This document shows positions 53,601 to 62,119 of a stretch of DNA of 64,000 bases, piece after piece. The stretch comes from VXYL01 sp965203685 (GTDB lineage: Bacteria > Pseudomonadota > Gammaproteobacteria > Pseudomonadales > Azotimanducaceae). Within the stretch, counting starts at the first letter, position 1, and each line of letters opens with the position of its first letter. The notes under the pieces were generated by a model that was given only the letters and a program-made list of their open reading frames with translations, was not told the origin of the DNA and made no database searches. A program made the translations under genes and the position numbers. The stretch is from contig OZ241908.1 of assembly GCA_965203685.1 (NCBI GenBank), forward strand, positions 682,001-746,000. The letters are read 5' to 3'.

Positions 53601-54110
53601 GCGGCGGATCTGGGCAGCGGCACTGCGGGCAACTTCATCATCCGGCGACGCCTCGATGCCGGTGTCTACTACATCACCGTGAGCGGGTCCGGTGGATTCA
53701 CGGGTGTCGGCCCATACGTCCTTCACGCCGCCGTGGCGCCGACGGCTTCGCCGACCAACATAGCCGTCATGCGTGACGGCTCGTCCCTCGTAGTCACCTG
53801 GGATTCCGTTCCCACCGACCTCGCCGGCGGCCCCATCACCCGTTACCGCGTCATTGCCACACCATCGGACGCCAGCGAACCGATCGGCTGCACGGCGAGC
53901 CCCGACGCTGGCGGCTGCACCATCGTCGGCCTCGCCGACGGCGTCGACTACGTCGTGAGGGTCCATGCGGTGAACGCGGTCGGATTCGGGCCGGCCGGGT
54001 TTGCAACGCCAGGTCAGGTCACGGCGGTGGACGAGCCGCTGACCAGTTTCTGGCGCGGCTGGCGTTTGAGCTTGGCGCCGCCACGCGAGGAGGTGACCGG
54101 CACGGATTGA
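50697..54110 (+). CDS. Large secreted protein with four LRR+PPC units and a C-terminal FN3 domain
   Basis: The 1137-residue protein has a signal peptide (RRSLLCAPLLLGVAATGARA) and four tandem units of 240-248 residues starting near 41, 280, 528 and 772. Each has an internalin-type leucine-rich segment (LERLDLRDNRIGDIGPLASL, LKRIELDDNAVTDIAPL) followed by a PPC-type beta-sandwich beginning with DDHG (GYLDDHGGTVATATDLDLG). An FN3-like domain (SPTNIAVMRDGSSLVVTWDS) closes the protein from about 1015. No peptidase domain is present. The AAAGG before the ATG is close. Adhesion or glycan binding at the cell surface is a reasonable role; export by the adjacent type II system is inference. Confidence 0.85.
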   Translation: MSAALLTLVGSVVRRSLLCAPLLLGVAATGARAETGPSGEVHIVDLNLRAAVEKALGVQPGYAIRRLDVERLVSLDASGAAYDVLELTGLEYAVNLERLDLRDNRIGDIGPLASLHRLKRIELDDNAVTDIAPLTANEGIGSGDVVFLGGNPLSTASMAELIPELESRGVFVGYLDDHGGTVATATDLDLGAALRGGIDSDTDVDYFGFEVSSTAEVAVFTTGADTQGHLQTGFPRTLASDSGSGALDNFLIRRHLQPGTYYIRVTGARGPYTIHAIEGVEVAFPDGNLRARVAEALGDAASDGFTASELATLTGTLDAGGREIRDLGGLEFAVNLTDLRLDWTRLQDITELSSLIGLVHLDLERNAVTDLAPLVANPGIDAGDQIFLGRNPLSEDSVSVAIPALEGRGVFVGYADDHGNNRATGSTLMLGGSATGAIYPTRDQDVFRLRIPSPTDVVVYTTGSVETVGVLYDAAGRELVADARTDDRTGFLIARSLEAGDYFVQVRGADAESARGAYVIAAYEDPNAAVLPDVNLRAVVADALNRPPEAEITAVDLAALTSLQAAGRGIANLSGLEMAVNLTHVDLDHNRVADIGPLSGLRALKELRLAANAITDLGPLIMNAGLGEGDRVFLQRNPLSRTGLNEQLPALAAKRVSVVFADEHGSHRSTATLLDLGRNSAGSIHHESDRDLFRLNVAAETDVAVFTIGDANLSGRLFDANNVRLAVQDYRGADGNIFFRTTLAPGSYYVEVDGDGDSLGTYVIHAVVDEPARIPDDALRAQIALFFSAAAGTSVTTGDLASLHMFEASNARISNLAGLEGAVNLRRLTLRENRIEDVQALSRLTKLVELDLEGNAISDIAPLAANAGLGQGDKVVLSNNPLDQTAQGTDLPALEERGVFVGFLDDHGDRPGTATASALGGLVAGSLSTIDDEDVFRLAIAEATDVSIFTTGPTSTRGLLAGAGVRRLAADLGSGTAGNFIIRRRLDAGVYYITVSGSGGFTGVGPYVLHAAVAPTASPTNIAVMRDGSSLVVTWDSVPTDLAGGPITRYRVIATPSDASEPIGCTASPDAGGCTIVGLADGVDYVVRVHAVNAVGFGPAGFATPGQVTAVDEPLTSFWRGWRLSLAPPREEVTGTD

Positions 54111-54526
54111 ATGCGCAACGGCGCGCCCAGGATCGCGATTCCGCGCATCGCCGAGACGCGAACGGACGCGCTCTTGGTTGCTCGGTGACGGCCTAGGCGG
54201 TGAGGGTCTCGAGCAGGTTCGGAGCTTTGGCGTGGCTCGCAACCGCTCCGGCACATGGGCTAAGCTGCCTCTGAGCGAGACGAAGCGGCATTGTTCGCCA
54301 GTGCCACGCTGAACGCGCGGGTCTCCTCGTAGTAAGTTCAACGGCGTAGCCGTATCACGGAATCGGACAGACGGGCAAGCATACAAGCCGCAGCATGTCG
54401 TAATGGCGGGCTGCCTCCACGATCATGTTCTCTTTGGACAGTACGATCGTAATTCGTGCACGGTGGTCTCGCGGTAGGATGATTCGATGTGCTGGGCGTG
54501 CCACCACGCTTACGTGCGGAGGCATC
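54111..54526. other. Intergenic gap without recognised gene
   Basis: About 415 bp between the LRR-PPC gene and the GT-D gene. Reading frames on both strands are short and unlike any family I know, and no REP-like element is present. The only useful signal is TGCGGAGG just before the TTG start at 54527. It probably contains the terminator of the upstream gene and the promoter of the glycan block, but I cannot point to either. Confidence 0.4.
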
Positions 54527-55453
54527 TTGAAGAAGACCGATCACGAGCTCGAAGTGGAAGTCGACCGTGTCCGGTCAGCAGTGATAGGCCACCCCGAATA
54601 CCTTGACCAAGGTTGGGTGGCGAAGGCCTATGCCCGATGCGGCGTAAATGTAGAACCGGGCCGCTGGAAGGCTCACACCGCCCGTATCGCGGAGACGCTT
54701 CGCGAGCGGCTGCCGATGTCCGTGATCCGTATCGGCGACGGTGAAGTGCATCTGCTGCAGCACAGCGACCACACCCCGAACCTAGACGCGTATCTCCTCC
54801 GACGTGTCGTGGACACCCACCTCGACACGTTCCGCCTGTCCGAAGCGTGGGAGTCGAGGCTTAAGGATCTGATGCGTCAGAGCATCGCCTCGGCGGACGT
54901 CGTAGGCGTGAGGGGAATCGACGTCGGTCCACGGCGAGATGTGACGGATGTGCTATCGGTCATCAGCAAGGACCTACGGGGCGGCGTGGGGATGTTCCGC
55001 TCGATCCACACCATGCTGGGGCTCGCACGACAAGGGGCGCTGTCAGGCAAGGTCGTTGCGTCCGCACACCTGTATTTTGGCGTTCTGCAATGCCTTGCGG
55101 ATCTTGTCGAACCGGCCAGGGCGGTCGTCTGCATCACCAGCCGTGCGGCTGTCGCGGAGGCAATCGCAAGGAGGTACTGCAAGCCCGTTGTGCTGATCGA
55201 GACGGGACGATTTCGCGGCGGCGCGGAACCCGAGTTCCTGGAGCATGTGAAACACCGACTCCAAACCGACCTCAGGGGCGTTTTGTGTCTCGTTGGTGCG
55301 GGGGTGTGGTCGGAGTTCTATTGCCATTGGGCAAGGGAACGTGGTGCGGTTGCCGTAGACATCGGCAGCGGGTTCGACTTGCTCGCGGGCGAACAGACGC
55401 GACCGATTCACAGACGGCTGCTCGGTGCCGACTCCGCATTGTCGATACTGTAG
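54527..55453 (+). CDS. GT-D type (DUF1792-like) glycosyltransferase
   Basis: A protein of about 308 residues with LPMSVIRIGDGEVHLLQH, where D-G-E is the DxE metal/nucleotide-sugar motif that defines the GT-D fold. Later segments (IDVGPRRDVTDVLSVIS, GKVVASAHLYFGVLQCLADL, VLCLVGAGVWSEFYCHWARE) fit the Rossmann-like remainder. TTG at 54527 is preferred because GGAGG lies at the right distance; a longer frame from ATG 54425 adds an implausible Cys/Arg-rich leader. It is the first gene of the glycan block; donor and acceptor are unknown. Confidence 0.65.
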   Translation: MKKTDHELEVEVDRVRSAVIGHPEYLDQGWVAKAYARCGVNVEPGRWKAHTARIAETLRERLPMSVIRIGDGEVHLLQHSDHTPNLDAYLLRRVVDTHLDTFRLSEAWESRLKDLMRQSIASADVVGVRGIDVGPRRDVTDVLSVISKDLRGGVGMFRSIHTMLGLARQGALSGKVVASAHLYFGVLQCLADLVEPARAVVCITSRAAVAEAIARRYCKPVVLIETGRFRGGAEPEFLEHVKHRLQTDLRGVLCLVGAGVWSEFYCHWARERGAVAVDIGSGFDLLAGEQTRPIHRRLLGADSALSIL

Positions 55454-55540
55454 AACCCTAGTCGGCACTGGACGCCCCGGCGGGGACGGAGGGACAGGCA
55501 TAGCGACGCTGGCGACCATACGGGAGGTCTGTGGAATCCA

Positions 55541-57127
55541 ATGATCGGCTACCATAGGTCGAGCGTGTCTCTTGGGTTGCGTATGCGGACGCCGCCTCGG
55601 CTTTCTTGGACATTGGCGGTCGCGCTGCCGGCTGCCTCGTTCCTTGCAGTCTCCGCGGTGTTCGTACTCGGGGACTACCAGGGTGTCGGCGGGGACTTCG
55701 CGCAGTACATGACGCACGCGCGGAATCTCACTCTCGGCCGACCGTACAGTTGGCTGATGGAGGGGTTTCCGTCTGTCTTGCCAGGTTACCCAGCCGTACT
55801 GGCTGGACTGACGGCGACTTTCGGCGTGGACTATTTCGTGTACGGGCTGTTCAACAGCCTGTGTTGGGCGGGATACGCCTGGCTCGCGGTGGTCCTGTTC
55901 CGTTCGCGTTTCGAGACGCCCTGTCAAGCGTTCGTCTACTGCTCGATCATCCTCTTCTCCCCCCTCGTGATCCATTTCCAGCAGCATGTCCAGCCCAATC
56001 TGCTGTATGCGCTGGTCGCGATGGCCGCTCTTGTGTCGACGCAGCGGCTGGTGGATGAACCCGTCCGGCCAAGCGTCCGGTGTTTCCTGTTCTGTCTTGT
56101 GCTCCTGCTCCCGGCACTAGTGCGCAAGGAGGCGCTCGGCCTCTACGCTGTTGTGCTCGTGTACTTTGGCATGAACCGGCGTTGGTGGCTGGCCGGCTTA
56201 CCCGTCCTGGCGATGGTCGGCATTGTCGCATTCGACCTGGCGGCGGTGGACGTGCTGGATCAGAACTCCGCGTTCAGGAACTTCGCGCGCCGTTATTTCC
56301 TAGATGCGGCACCGGCAGGTGGGATTCCGCTGGCCGGGCGGGAAATGGGCCCGATGGGCGCATTCATCTTCGCGATTCTGACCTATCTGGCCGCGCTCGT
56401 CGACTTTCTCCTCCCGGAGAGAGTCGCCCGTTGGGCTGCATTTCCTGTCGAATTCGGCTCTGGCGCCGTCCTGAGCTTGTCGCCCGTATCGATCGGTGTC
56501 GTTGCGCTTTTCGCCTGGTCGTACTTCCGCAAACCGCTTGCCCTCGACAGGCTGTACTTCGCGGCGCACTTGGCGCTCGTGTCCCTGTTCTCCATCTTGT
56601 GGATCTCGACCGGTCAGATTCCAACGCGGTATGCGTTGCCGGTTTACGGGATCTTCTGGTTTCACGTCGTCATGGCCGTCGTTCCCTTCGTCCGACGGAT
56701 CGTGCCGTTCGACAAGGCACGCGCTGCCTTGGCTGGGGGCGTTGCAGTGGCGGCGCTGTGGGCGACCGCAGGGCAGTGGCAAACGCCGAAGCGCACGAAT
56801 GACACGCGTACGCCCGAAGTCGTCGCGCTGGTCGACTGGTTGGCCGAGAGCTACTCGGGTGGAGAGATCGGCTATTTCAAGAACCGGGTGCTCATCATGC
56901 TCCTCGACGAGGCTGGCCATCCTCGCGCCACCGTTTCGCGACTGCGCTCGGAGACCGATGCCGAACGGTTGTTAGGGGAACCGGGCAGCGTCCTGGTCGT
57001 CCGAAACATGGCGGGGTACGGACAACCTGCAGCGAAACGAGCCGTAGAAGCCGGGAATGCCGACTTGGTACTCTCAAACAAACGGCTGGACGTCTACGTC
57101 GCTGGTGAATCGCGGACGGCCCCGTGA
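55541..57127 (+). CDS. Multi-pass membrane glycosyltransferase-like protein (GT39/ArnT-like)
   Basis: The 528-residue protein has about ten membrane segments and a first periplasmic loop with GDYQGVGGDFAQYMTHARNL, where the Asp residues sit as in polyprenol-phosphate-sugar-dependent GT-C enzymes. Late hydrophilic residues (EIGYFKNRVLIMLLDEAGH) form a periplasmic tail. The following gene encodes a DPM1-like GT2, which typically makes the polyprenol-phosphate sugar such enzymes use; its start overlaps this stop (GTGA). This pairing supports the call. The sugar is unknown. Confidence 0.72.
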   Translation: MIGYHRSSVSLGLRMRTPPRLSWTLAVALPAASFLAVSAVFVLGDYQGVGGDFAQYMTHARNLTLGRPYSWLMEGFPSVLPGYPAVLAGLTATFGVDYFVYGLFNSLCWAGYAWLAVVLFRSRFETPCQAFVYCSIILFSPLVIHFQQHVQPNLLYALVAMAALVSTQRLVDEPVRPSVRCFLFCLVLLLPALVRKEALGLYAVVLVYFGMNRRWWLAGLPVLAMVGIVAFDLAAVDVLDQNSAFRNFARRYFLDAAPAGGIPLAGREMGPMGAFIFAILTYLAALVDFLLPERVARWAAFPVEFGSGAVLSLSPVSIGVVALFAWSYFRKPLALDRLYFAAHLALVSLFSILWISTGQIPTRYALPVYGIFWFHVVMAVVPFVRRIVPFDKARAALAGGVAVAALWATAGQWQTPKRTNDTRTPEVVALVDWLAESYSGGEIGYFKNRVLIMLLDEAGHPRATVSRLRSETDAERLLGEPGSVLVVRNMAGYGQPAAKRAVEAGNADLVLSNKRLDVYVAGESRTAP

Positions 57128-58137
57128 AACCGAATGGCGTTCAAGAGCCGCTCGTTGCGGTGGTCATCCCGGCATTCAACGTTAGCCGCTTCATTGTCGA
57201 CGTGCTCCAACGGATCGACCGTTCGGTGGCCACGGTCATCGTCGTCGACGACTGTTGTCCTGAGGGCAGCGGCGAACTGGTCCGTCGCGTCGTCGATGAC
57301 GAGCGGGTCATCGTCATTTCGAATGCGTCCAACCTCGGGGTCGGCGGAGCCACGCTGGTTGGCTTCCGATGCGCACTCGACGAAGGCGCGGACATCGTCG
57401 TCAAGCTCGATGGCGACGGGCAACACTTCCCGGAGTGGATTCCCCAGCTCGCGCGTCCTATCGAGGACCGGGACGCGGACATGGTCAAGGGGAACCGCCT
57501 GTACGACGTCGAGAACGCGCGGCGGATGCCGATGGGGCGACTGCTGGCCAATGTCGTCTTGTCGCTGCTCGCCAAAATGTCCACCGGCTATTGGGATTTG
57601 TTCGACCCCGCCAACGGATTCGTGGCAATCCACCGTAAGGTTCTGGGGCGCTTGCCGCTCGACAAGATCGACAACGGCTACTTTTTCGAGACCGATCTGC
57701 TGTTTCGAGTCGGGATCTTGATGGCGAAGGTCGTCGAGGTGCCGATCGAGGCGGTCTATGGTGACGAAAAGAGCGGCGTCAGGATGTGGCGCGAAGCCGT
57801 GCCGTTCCTGCTCAAGTGCATGCGCAACACCTTCAAGCGTGTCTTGTACTGCTATTTCCTACGTGGATTCAGCGTCGCGTCCATGCTTCTGGCGGTTGGT
57901 GTCGCGGCCGTTGTGTTCGGCTTCTCGTTCGGCCTTTGGCAGTGGACAACGTCGGACGACGCCGTCACGGCGGGCACGGTCATGCTCGCCGGCCTGCCCA
58001 TCATCTCCGGCCTGCAAATGCTCATCAGCTTCGTCGGCCACGACATTTCGCGCCAGCCCGCGTCGCCCATCTTCCCGCGGCTTTATGGAGATGGTTTGGC
58101 CGCCCAAGCCGAGCCGAGCCAGGCCCAATCGGGTTGA
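57124..58137 (+). CDS. GT2 glycosyltransferase (dolichol/polyprenol-phosphate mannosyltransferase-like)
   Basis: A 337-residue GT-A enzyme: VAVVIPAFNVSRFIVDVLQR, TVIVVDDCCPEGSGELV, NLGVGGATLVGFRCALDEGA and the metal-binding DGDGQHFPEW (DxD), then NGYFFETDLLFRVGI and VPIEAVYGDEKSGV. Two C-terminal membrane segments (VASMLLAVGVAAVVFGFSFG, AGLPIISGLQMLISFVG) anchor it, as in DPM1-like enzymes of bacteria. It transfers a sugar from a nucleotide donor to polyprenyl phosphate for the preceding membrane enzyme. Confidence 0.88.
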   Translation: MKPNGVQEPLVAVVIPAFNVSRFIVDVLQRIDRSVATVIVVDDCCPEGSGELVRRVVDDERVIVISNASNLGVGGATLVGFRCALDEGADIVVKLDGDGQHFPEWIPQLARPIEDRDADMVKGNRLYDVENARRMPMGRLLANVVLSLLAKMSTGYWDLFDPANGFVAIHRKVLGRLPLDKIDNGYFFETDLLFRVGILMAKVVEVPIEAVYGDEKSGVRMWREAVPFLLKCMRNTFKRVLYCYFLRGFSVASMLLAVGVAAVVFGFSFGLWQWTTSDDAVTAGTVMLAGLPIISGLQMLISFVGHDISRQPASPIFPRLYGDGLAAQAEPSQAQSG

Positions 58138-58388
58138 AGCGGATCCTGGACCGGACACTGATGCCTAGGACCGGACGTTCAACTTCCGCCATGAAACCTG
58201 CAGGCGACGGCTATTGCGCGGGTGTGACCGTGACAGAACCGACGTGTTCCCCCGGCGGTCAGGTTCAGGTCGGTGAAGTCCATGTCGACCTTCGGGAGGA
58301 CGGATCCCTCCGCTTCCGCAACATTCACCTCCCGGTGTCGTACCACACCGGGGCGCGAATAGGACGGGCATCCGCGCACCTTCGGGGG

Positions 58389-60776
58389 TTAGGTGGGATT
58401 GAGGCGCGGGAATGGCTTGTCGGGGACGGGTAGGTCGAGGAAGGCGCAGAGTTCCGGCCAGGCGTGTCCGCGTTCCAGATCCAGCACTAGGCAGTCGTCG
58501 CGCTCTGCAAAGTACTCGAGGACTTCCGCGTTGTGTTGACGGTACCGCGCGAGGTATGTGGCCTCGTTCCCGCGCGGCGTGCCTGCGCCGTAGATCCACC
58601 GGCGCATGGGTGTGTCCTCGGCACCGAAACACTTCACCACGCTGCGCAGCCAACGTTGTTCGTCCCGCACGGTCAGGATGAAGCGGCTCCCCGGAAACGT
58701 GAGGTCGAGCGTTTTGTGGAGCAATGGCCAGGGGTTGTTGTTGAAGGCGTCGTGATCCGTGGCCAGCGCCAAGGCGATTGCGACGGCTTGCTGGGCGATC
58801 GCCGGGTTTCGCGTTCCCACAGGCCCGGCGACGCGGTATCCGAGCAGTCTCAGCGCGCGGGCGAGCGACATCGTCCCCGTCTCGTGAAATCCGATGGCGA
58901 ACACCTTGTTCCTGAGTGACGGTCGCTGCCGTGCGCGCGTGTCCGGACCGCGCAATGCCGGCTGCAACGCCTGCCAGCCGATGCGCCCGAGGCGCTGGGC
59001 GAGTTCTCGCTCGTGGTCCTTGAGGTGAAAGCTCGCTGAACGCTCTCCAATGATGCTGTCGATGTCCCGAACGAGATCCACAACCCGGGCCTGCTCGGTA
59101 TCGTCGAGCGCGTAGCGGTTGGCGATGCGCATGAGGTCGACGCCTGCGTGTCCTAGCGACGTGTTTCGGCGCTCCGCTTGGGCCGGGATGCCCGGTACGT
59201 TGTAGTGTTGAGTGAACGTGTTCACCGTGTCGCCGGCAAACCGGAAAGCCTTCACCCGGCTCGCGCCGAACAGGGCCTGCGCCTCGCGGTAGAAGCCGAG
59301 ATAGTCGAGGTGGTTGCGGAACCAGCCGTCGGCCATGGCCGCGGTGAAGTCGATGTCGCGACCGTAGACGTTGCCCATGCTTTCGGACTCGCGGCGCGGA
59401 TTGCGTAGGTATTGCGCGTATGCCGCTGTCGCGAACTCGTCTGGCTGGCGGAACCACACGCACAGTTCGAAGTCGAACAGCGCTGCTAGCGTGCGTAGGA
59501 TGCCCTTGGACTCGGCACCGTAGTCCCACCAGTGATTGAAGATGCCCTCGGTCGTCATCACGATGGTGTGGGCGATGTCGGGCATGTCCACCAAGGCGTC
59601 CTCGACGTACTTCGCGAACGCGGCCGGGTCGCCGCGACGCAGCAGGCTGTTGAACTGCTGGTGTTTTGGCTCTGGCGTGTCGGAGGGGGCGGGGTACCAC
59701 CAGCCGGCGGCTGTGAGTTCGCGCCGATGCGCGCCGAGGTGGTGCTGCAGGGACGACGTGCCGGTCTTGGGCGTACCGGCGTGCAGGATCAGCCGTCGCT
59801 TCCTTGTGCCTATCCAAGTTCGTGCAATGAACGCCTGGGAAAACGTCGATGCCGGTATCGGTGGCACGGCGCTGATGGCCTGTAGAGCCAAGTGCTTGCG
59901 GTGCAGGTCAAAGAATCGAGATGGTTCGCTTTTCTTCGCCAGCGCGTCGTTGACGCGGCTGACGGCGCTCTCAACGGCTTGGCAATCGGACGCAACCGCA
60001 TCGATCAGGCCGAACTTGCCCAGACGGTCGTGGTAGTGCAGGACGTGAAGTGGTTCTTCCGCCACGTACCCGCGGGGGACTCGATCCTTGTGGCCCGGGT
60101 AGTTCCAGTTGGTCGACAGGTGCTTTAACGGAATCCGCTGCGATGCCAAGGCCATGGCGAAGGCGATCTGGTCGGTGTGTCGGCGGACGGTCGGATGGTC
60201 GAAGAGCTCCGGCCTTGCAAACAGGAACTCGGCCCGGCGCCGCCACGCGTTGCGCACCGGCACGATGTGGTCGCGCGGAATGTACAGGAACCCGCCGTTG
60301 AGATTGGTGGCAAAGGTGTCGCCGCGGCCGTCCCAGTCGCTCGGGACGGTCGCCGGTCGGGGGACGCCAGCGGCGTCGAACAGGGGCGCTAGCCGCTCGA
60401 GTGACGGATTGTCGCCATCGACCACCTTGCCGCAGACGACTTGGGGGTCTGGGATGTCCAGCGCCGATACGACCACCATGTCGAGGTCAAATAGGAAAAC
60501 CCCGGACGCATCGGTGCCGACGAGATGGTCGAGTTGCGCGATCTTGTTGCAGTAGGCCTGGTCGAGATACGGCTCGATCGTGGTGACCGTGTAGCCCTCG
60601 GCGTCAAAGGCATCACGGACCTCGTCGGTGACACGGCTGGTGCACTGCACGACCATGTGCTGCCTTGGCACGTTGGCGAACGTCTCCAACGTGAACAGCA
60701 GCACTTCCGCCTGGTAGGGATGGCTGCCTAGCCAGTCCACCACCATGGAATACCGGTATTCGTGCGCAGCCGTCAT
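58389..60776 (-). CDS. Fusion of a glycosyltransferase and two sulfotransferase domains
   Basis: A protein of about 795 residues. Residues 1-310 look like a GT-A glycosyltransferase: YQAEVLLFTLETFANVP, GVFLFDLDMVVVSALD (DxD-type), TNLNGGFLYIPRDHI. Residues 325-610 begin with the PAPS-binding loop KRRLILHAGTPKTGTSSLQ. Residues 620-795 begin with a second such loop KVFAIGFHETGTMSLARALR, followed by SRFILTVRDEQRWLRSVVKC and a typical C-terminal FLDLPVPDKPFPRLN. ATG at 60776 is preferred; 60836 would add 20 residues. Neither has a good ribosome site. It would add a sugar and sulfate to a surface glycan. It is convergent with the GT2 gene. Confidence 0.8.
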   Translation of the reverse strand: MTAAHEYRYSMVVDWLGSHPYQAEVLLFTLETFANVPRQHMVVQCTSRVTDEVRDAFDAEGYTVTTIEPYLDQAYCNKIAQLDHLVGTDASGVFLFDLDMVVVSALDIPDPQVVCGKVVDGDNPSLERLAPLFDAAGVPRPATVPSDWDGRGDTFATNLNGGFLYIPRDHIVPVRNAWRRRAEFLFARPELFDHPTVRRHTDQIAFAMALASQRIPLKHLSTNWNYPGHKDRVPRGYVAEEPLHVLHYHDRLGKFGLIDAVASDCQAVESAVSRVNDALAKKSEPSRFFDLHRKHLALQAISAVPPIPASTFSQAFIARTWIGTRKRRLILHAGTPKTGTSSLQHHLGAHRRELTAAGWWYPAPSDTPEPKHQQFNSLLRRGDPAAFAKYVEDALVDMPDIAHTIVMTTEGIFNHWWDYGAESKGILRTLAALFDFELCVWFRQPDEFATAAYAQYLRNPRRESESMGNVYGRDIDFTAAMADGWFRNHLDYLGFYREAQALFGASRVKAFRFAGDTVNTFTQHYNVPGIPAQAERRNTSLGHAGVDLMRIANRYALDDTEQARVVDLVRDIDSIIGERSASFHLKDHERELAQRLGRIGWQALQPALRGPDTRARQRPSLRNKVFAIGFHETGTMSLARALRLLGYRVAGPVGTRNPAIAQQAVAIALALATDHDAFNNNPWPLLHKTLDLTFPGSRFILTVRDEQRWLRSVVKCFGAEDTPMRRWIYGAGTPRGNEATYLARYRQHNAEVLEYFAERDDCLVLDLERGHAWPELCAFLDLPVPDKPFPRLNPT

Positions 60777-60836
60777 GCGAGCCACTGAGCCAGCAACCGT
60801 CTCAATGAACGCCCGACAGGTTGTGGGTACCCGCAT

Positions 60837-61239
60837 GCGTAGTCAATCCACGGTCCGAGCCGGATGCCCGAGCTGGGAGGGCCGGAGCCGAGCAACCGCG
60901 CGCGGCCACCCGGGCGCGCGGCGGGAGCGGCTTGGGATTCTCGTTGGTCTAGGGGTAGCATGTGACTCCCGAACCTCGCACAGACTTGTTGGAACTTCTT
61001 GATGTCAATAAGAAAATAACACCAAACCGTCGCAAGATGCCATCGGGGTTTGGCCGGGCGTCTGGGTTGCGCGGGCCGCTGGCCCGTACTGGTGAGGTGG
61101 TCCTGGTCCGTTGGACAGTCCGAGGGCAGAAACAAGGTGTACGCCGAGTGGTCTTGAACCGTCGATGAACGGAACCTGCCGAGCTGGCGGGGCGATGTCA
61201 ACACCATCGTCGCCGAGGTCGCAGCCGTGGCGTTGCCGG
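60837..61239. other. Intergenic stretch before the IS remnant
   Basis: No gene is supported here. It holds a degenerate type A hairpin (GCGCGGGCC and GGCCCGTAC around 61069-61087) and a 17-base piece (TCGTTGGTCTAGGGGTA, 60939-60955) that looks like the D arm of a tRNA but has no matching anticodon or T arm. The region may be the left flank of an old insertion. Confidence 0.35.
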
Positions 61240-61950
61240 TGCGCATGGCCTCGGGCCGGCTCACGAACTGCTGGCCGGCCAGGACGCGGCGGAGGTATTC
61301 CGCAGCGGCACGCTGATCGACGATCTGAAGAAGGCCGTCGCGGAGCGCGCGTTGGACGCGGAGATGGAGGCGCACCTCGAGCGCGAAGGCGAGGAGGACG
61401 CCGACAACCACCGCAAGCGCGTTCTGACGGACTCCGGAACGATGGACCTGGAAGTACTGCGGGACCGGCTCGGGAAGTTCGAGCCGCAACTCGTCGAGAA
61501 GTACGCGCGGCGGCTGCCGAGCTTCGACGACAAGGTGATCTCGATGCGCGCGGCATGGCGACGCGTGTTCGGGACAGGTGGGAGATCCAGGGGCACGGGC
61601 TTTCCGGAGGCAATCGAGTCGGTGTATCCGGAGGCGGTGGTGCAGACCTGCATCGTGCACCTGATCCGGCACTCGCTGGCGTACGCGCTTTAGCGCGCCG
61701 CGTCGTGGAAGGGGCGCGAGCCCCTGGCGTCGGCGCTGAAGGTCGTCTACCAGGCGCCGCCGGAGGCCGGGGCGGCGGCCGCGCTGGAGGCCTTCGAGGC
61801 GGGGCTCTAGGGGCGGAAGTATCCCGGGATCGTGCGCTCGTGGCGCTCGGCGTGGGACCGGGTGGTGCCGTTCTTCGCGTTCTCGGCGCCGAACCGGCGG
61901 GCGATCTATACGACCAACGCGACCGAGAGGCAAGAACAGCACGGTGCGCC
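61240..61950 (+). mobile_element. Degenerate IS256-family (mutator-type) transposase
   Basis: Pieces in more than one frame match IS256 transposases: HELLAGQDAAEVFRSGTLID, LKKAVAERALDAEMEAHLE, LEVLRDRLGKFEPQLVEKYA and LPSFDDKVISM; then, after a deletion of the central catalytic region, GFPEAIESVYPEAVVQTCIV, HLIRHSLAYAL and YPGIVRSWRSAWDRVVPFFA, ending at YTTNATER. Two in-frame TAG codons (61690-61692 and 61808-61810) and a frameshift confirm decay. The terminal inverted repeats are not recognisable. It separates the two sulfotransferase fusion genes and marks a past rearrangement. Confidence 0.82.
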
Positions 61951-62119
61951 GCGGGCCATGCTCGGTATGGCTACGCCCTCCCTGCGCGTGGCGCGCGCCG
62001 ATGGCGGCCGGATCCAACGCCGCTCATCGACGAGCGCCGCAGTACAATGGCATGAATCGGCTGGCTGGCGACGGCTCAGCCAGCGGTGGTTCTCACACGG
62101 AATTCCTGACACTCACACT

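Noticed and set aside
58161..58433. About 90-codon plus-strand frame (MPRTGRSTSAMKPAGDGYCA...) after the GT2 gene.
   Set aside because: It overlaps the end of the convergent fusion gene and has no clear ribosome site. A stretch with alternating pattern (VQVGEVHVDLREDGSLRF) looks protein-like, so it is only weakly rejected.
60939..60955. TCGTTGGTCTAGGGGTA resembles the D arm of proline-type tRNAs.
   Set aside because: No acceptor, anticodon or T arm can be folded from the sequence that follows; a 17-base match is not a tRNA gene.
61690..61810. Two in-frame TAG codons in the transposase suggested stop-codon recoding.
   Set aside because: TAG is used as a normal stop by leuC, leuD, prpD and others here, and the same gene also has a frameshift and a deletion; simple decay explains it.
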